DNA from: Pseudomonadota bacterium
Lineage (GTDB): Bacteria; Pseudomonadota; Alphaproteobacteria; UBA828
Direction: 5' to 3'
Assembly (NCBI GenBank): GCA_027624955.1
Contig: JAQBTG010000027.1
Coordinates: forward strand, 1 to 52,706
DNA length: 52,706 nucleotides
Shown piece by piece: positions 50,457 to 52,706 of this stretch. A program made the position numbers and the translations under genes. The notes under the pieces are model-generated. The model had not been told where the DNA came from, searched no databases, and was given only the letters and a program-made list of their open reading frames with translations. Numbering within the stretch: the stretch's first letter is position 1; each line of letters starts with the position of its first letter.

Positions 50457-51092
50457 TCACCTGGGGGTGATCGCGGCGAGTTCCGCCGCGCTCGCATTCT
50501 CTTCGCCGGTCAAACCGTGGATGACGCCGGTGCGGTCTTCAGCGCTGCGGTTCTGGCCGAGTTTCCATTTGCCTTCGAGGCGGTCGATTTCCATGGTGAA
50601 TCCGGTAATGCCTTTCATCATCGAGGCGAGATAATCTTCCGGCGCATCCGCGGGCGACCAAGGTGGCGATCTCCCTGCTTCTTGTCCGGCCGAGAGCGCA
50701 TCGAGATGAGTGCGGAGGTTTGCCGGGTCTGTCATCGCCCGCAATACGCCATGGGCGTGTACGACGGCATAATTCCAGGTCGGCACCGCCTTGCCGTCAG
50801 CCGCCTTGGAGGGATACCAGCCGGGAGAAATATAATTCTCAGGTCCGTGAAAGATGGCGAGCGCCGGCAGTCCACCGCTCGATCCTTCAAACGCGTGGAG
50901 TAGCGGGTTTCCCTTGGAGAAATGGCCACTCAGGCCTGCCTGACCGGCGTCCGGATCATCCAACAGGAGCGGCAGATGATTGGCTTCAATGCCGGTCGCA
51001 GTAGAGATTACCAAGGTCGCGAACGGGTGCGCACGCATCAGTGCATGCAGGATATCTTCGCGATCTTCCCGAAAGGCCGGCGGTTGATACAT
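50457..51092 (-). CDS. PaiB-like FMN-binding protein
   Basis: This 211-residue protein of the PaiB/FMN-binding split-barrel family: MYQPPAFREDREDILHALMRAHPFATLV, LPLLLD, FHGPENYISPGWYPSK and TWNYAVVHAHGVLRAM are classic. In Bacillus PaiB is linked to negative control of sporulation and protease genes, but in proteobacteria the role is unclear. The GITGFTMEIDRLEGKWKLGQNRS stretch ends the conserved region. It is upstream of the cyclase. Confidence 0.88.
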   Translation of the reverse strand: MYQPPAFREDREDILHALMRAHPFATLVISTATGIEANHLPLLLDDPDAGQAGLSGHFSKGNPLLHAFEGSSGGLPALAIFHGPENYISPGWYPSKAADGKAVPTWNYAVVHAHGVLRAMTDPANLRTHLDALSAGQEAGRSPPWSPADAPEDYLASMMKGITGFTMEIDRLEGKWKLGQNRSAEDRTGVIHGLTGEENASAAELAAITPR

Positions 51093-51197
51093 GCTATAGC
51101 GGTTCCGATAATTGCGCGGTGCCTCTTATCATAACCTAAGTGCGCTCGATCAATGCGCAATAGCAAAGCCAACGGGCGGGGGCGGAAAGAGAGCGGG

Positions 51198-52033
51198 ATG
51201 GACAGTTTGGAAAATGCGGTTGCCCAGCACTACGGCGCCGATGATTTATTGGCACGCATCGACGCCGGTCTAAAATCCAGCGGCGTCGACCCAGCCCGCC
51301 TCACGCTCGAGGATCTGGCGCCGGTCGATGAATTTCATATTGGTGGGCGCAAGGCAACACAGCACGCGGTGTCCAGAATGTCGTTAAGCGCCTCGGATCA
51401 TTTGCTGGACGTCGGCTGCGGCCTCGGTGGAGCGGTGCGGTATATCTCGGCCGCAATCGGCTGTCGTGCGACCGGCATCGATCTAACGCCGGAATTTATC
51501 GACGTGGCGCGGAACCTAACCGCGCGCCTTGGACTCTCCGCGCCCCCGGAGTTTGAAACAGCCAGTGCTCTCGCCATGCCGTTCGAAGACCAGACCTTCG
51601 ACGCCGCAATCACCTTTCATGTGGCGATGAATATACCTGACCGCGCCGGGCTCTACACGGAGATCGCCCGGGTCCTGCGTCCGGGCGCCACGTTCTGCAT
51701 CTACGACGTGATAAAACTGGGCCCGGCGATATCGCCTATCCGGCGCCCTGGGCCGAGTCGGCGGAAACCAGCCATGTCGCCAGCCCGGAGGAGACGCGAG
51801 AATATTTGCGCCAAGCGGGCTTCGAGATTGTCGAAACCGAGAACCGCCGGGATTTCGCCCTGCAATTTTTCCGTCAGCGCGTTGCCGGTAGCGCGAGTGA
51901 TGGCCCGCCGCCTCTCGGCACCCATCTGCTAATGGGCGAGACATGGCGCGAAAAATTCAAAAACATGCTGCAGAACACCGAGGCCGAGCGTATCGCCCCG
52001 GTCCAAATGATCGCCCGCCGCAACTCCGGGTGA
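51198..52033 (+). pseudogene. SAM methyltransferase interrupted by a frameshift
   Basis: The N-terminal part (51198 to about 51720) is a UbiE-type methyltransferase: HLLDVGCGLGGAVRYISAAIGC (motif I), ATGIDLTPEFIDVARNLT, AMPFEDQTFDAAITFHVAMNI and LRPGATFCIYDV. At about 51719-51727 the coding frame switches by one: the continuation GDIAYPAPWAESAETSHVAS to MIARRNSG* (ending 52033) lies in the next frame. One missing G in CTGGGCCCGGCGAT (expected GGGCCCGGGCGAT) would restore it. Start 51198 follows GAGAGCGGG. The defect is either genuine loss or a sequencing error; a programmed shift is less likely. Confidence 0.82.
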
Positions 52034-52172
52034 CGCGACGCGACGTAGCGCCACGCACGCGCGGCGACATATTTAGCGTGAATGAGATTCGCCATCCGCG
52101 CCAATTCGTGGCACCGTTGCCATAAGAAATAGGCGATATAGCCTGGAAAAAAGACAAACTGCGGAGGGAACA

Positions 52173-52643
52173 ATGGATAAAACAGATTTCATGAAATACG
52201 CCATCGATCTCAGTCAGCGCAAGATGAACGCGGGCGAGGGCGGCTATTGCGCCAGCATCGTGGTCAAGAAGGGCGAGATAATCGGCGAGGGTTGGAACGA
52301 TGTGATCAACAACAGCGATCCGACCGGCCACTGTGAAATTCACGCGCTGCGCACTGCCGGCAAGAAAATCGGCACCTGGGACCTCTCAGGCTGTGAGCTG
52401 TATACCACGTGGGAGCCCTGCCAGATGTGCGCCGGCGCGATTTGGTGGGCGCGTATCGATCGCGTCTATTACGCCAATACGCTCAAAGATGCGGAGGGCA
52501 TGGGCATGGATATCGACGGCTTGCACCGCGAGGTCAGCGCGCCGACCGATGGCCGCGCGCGGCCTTACGAAAGGCTTATGGGAGAGGAAGCCTGGGCTGT
52601 GCTTAAGCGCTGGCTCGATGAGACCAAGCCGGAGGGCATCTAG
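52173..52643 (+). CDS. Nucleoside/guanine deaminase-like protein
   Basis: This 156-residue zinc deaminase of the CDA superfamily: the zinc site is HCEIHAL (H53, E55) and PCQMCAGAI (C83, C86). NDVINNSDPTGHCEI is close to guanine deaminase GuaD and tRNA adenosine deaminase relatives; the length and absence of a TadA-type C-terminus favour the former. GGAGGGAACA precedes the ATG. The sequence after 52643 has no feature before the window ends. Confidence 0.87.
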   Translation: MDKTDFMKYAIDLSQRKMNAGEGGYCASIVVKKGEIIGEGWNDVINNSDPTGHCEIHALRTAGKKIGTWDLSGCELYTTWEPCQMCAGAIWWARIDRVYYANTLKDAEGMGMDIDGLHREVSAPTDGRARPYERLMGEEAWAVLKRWLDETKPEGI

Positions 52644-52706
52644 CCCGGATTATTCACGGCGTGTCGTGATAGGGTCGGTGAGCGTAGATTAAGCTGTTGA
52701 AATGCC

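Overview
The window looks like chromosomal DNA from a GC-rich alphaproteobacterium, probably a Rhodospirillales-like or free-living marine or soil lineage. The evidence is the CoxG/XdhC/MocA molybdenum-enzyme maturation genes, the AtuA-type catabolic genes, a cold-shock gene followed by a small basic protein, the Mrp antiporter cluster, and the frequent GTG/TTG starts and ATGA/GTGA overlaps. I see no rRNA, insertion sequence, prophage core or CRISPR array. One tRNA (Pro, UGG) is present. Taxonomy is inferred from gene style only.

Layout. (1) 1-3.9 kb: the end of a sugar/polyol-type ABC importer operon with two permeases and two unequal ATPases. (2) 4.1-9.0 kb: catabolic genes: a beta-hydroxyacid dehydrogenase (minus strand), an alpha/beta hydrolase, AtuA and its split ferredoxin-like partner, and a group D flavin monooxygenase/acyl-CoA dehydrogenase-fold enzyme. 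(3) 9.0-10.1 kb: a cspA gene with a structured leader, a TTG-started small basic protein, and a gap holding a perfect FNR/FixK-type palindrome. (4) 16.3-10.1 kb, minus strand: coxG, a MobB-like protein without a P-loop, a CoxD-like MoxR ATPase, xdhC split in two, a mocA fusion, phnW and a small unknown gene. This is a maturation set with no hydroxylase structural genes in view. (5) 16.4-19.6 kb: a Panacea-domain protein, RsmJ, an EamA transporter, an unknown protein and a TfoX-N protein. (6) 19.7-23.1 kb: a ureAB fusion and ureC without accessory genes, then a PhyH dioxygenase. (7) 32.1-23.8 kb, minus strand: a split Mrp-type antiporter cluster with an additional D-like subunit, a small membrane protein and a ChaN lipoprotein.

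(8) 34.8-32.2 kb, minus strand: a TPP riboswitch controlling thiZXY. (9) 34.9-36.3 kb: a MarR gene and an XRE-type gene whose upstream regions share the same bipartite element with identical spacing; the second also has a 12-bp tandem repeat that encodes an Arg-rich leader ORF. (10) 38.0-36.3 kb, minus strand: an SDR and an ECF sigma factor with a SnoaL/NTF2-like tail. (11) 38.2-40.2 kb: DUF192, pentapeptide repeat, tRNA-Pro, a SHOCT peptide and an unknown gene. (12) 40.3-52.6 kb: a SARP/BTAD-TPR regulator, a PfkB kinase, a TTC38-like protein, an FkbM methyltransferase, an amber-interrupted membrane protein, a P1 peptidase, an adenylate cyclase, PaiB, a frameshifted methyltransferase and a nucleoside deaminase.

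The best leads for new biology are the MarR/XRE shared operator with its repeat-encoded leader peptide, the orphan molybdenum-enzyme maturation operon with a MobB-like protein lacking its P-loop and ending in phnW, the orphan anaerobox, and the urease without accessory genes. All are inferences from sequence and each has a stated test.
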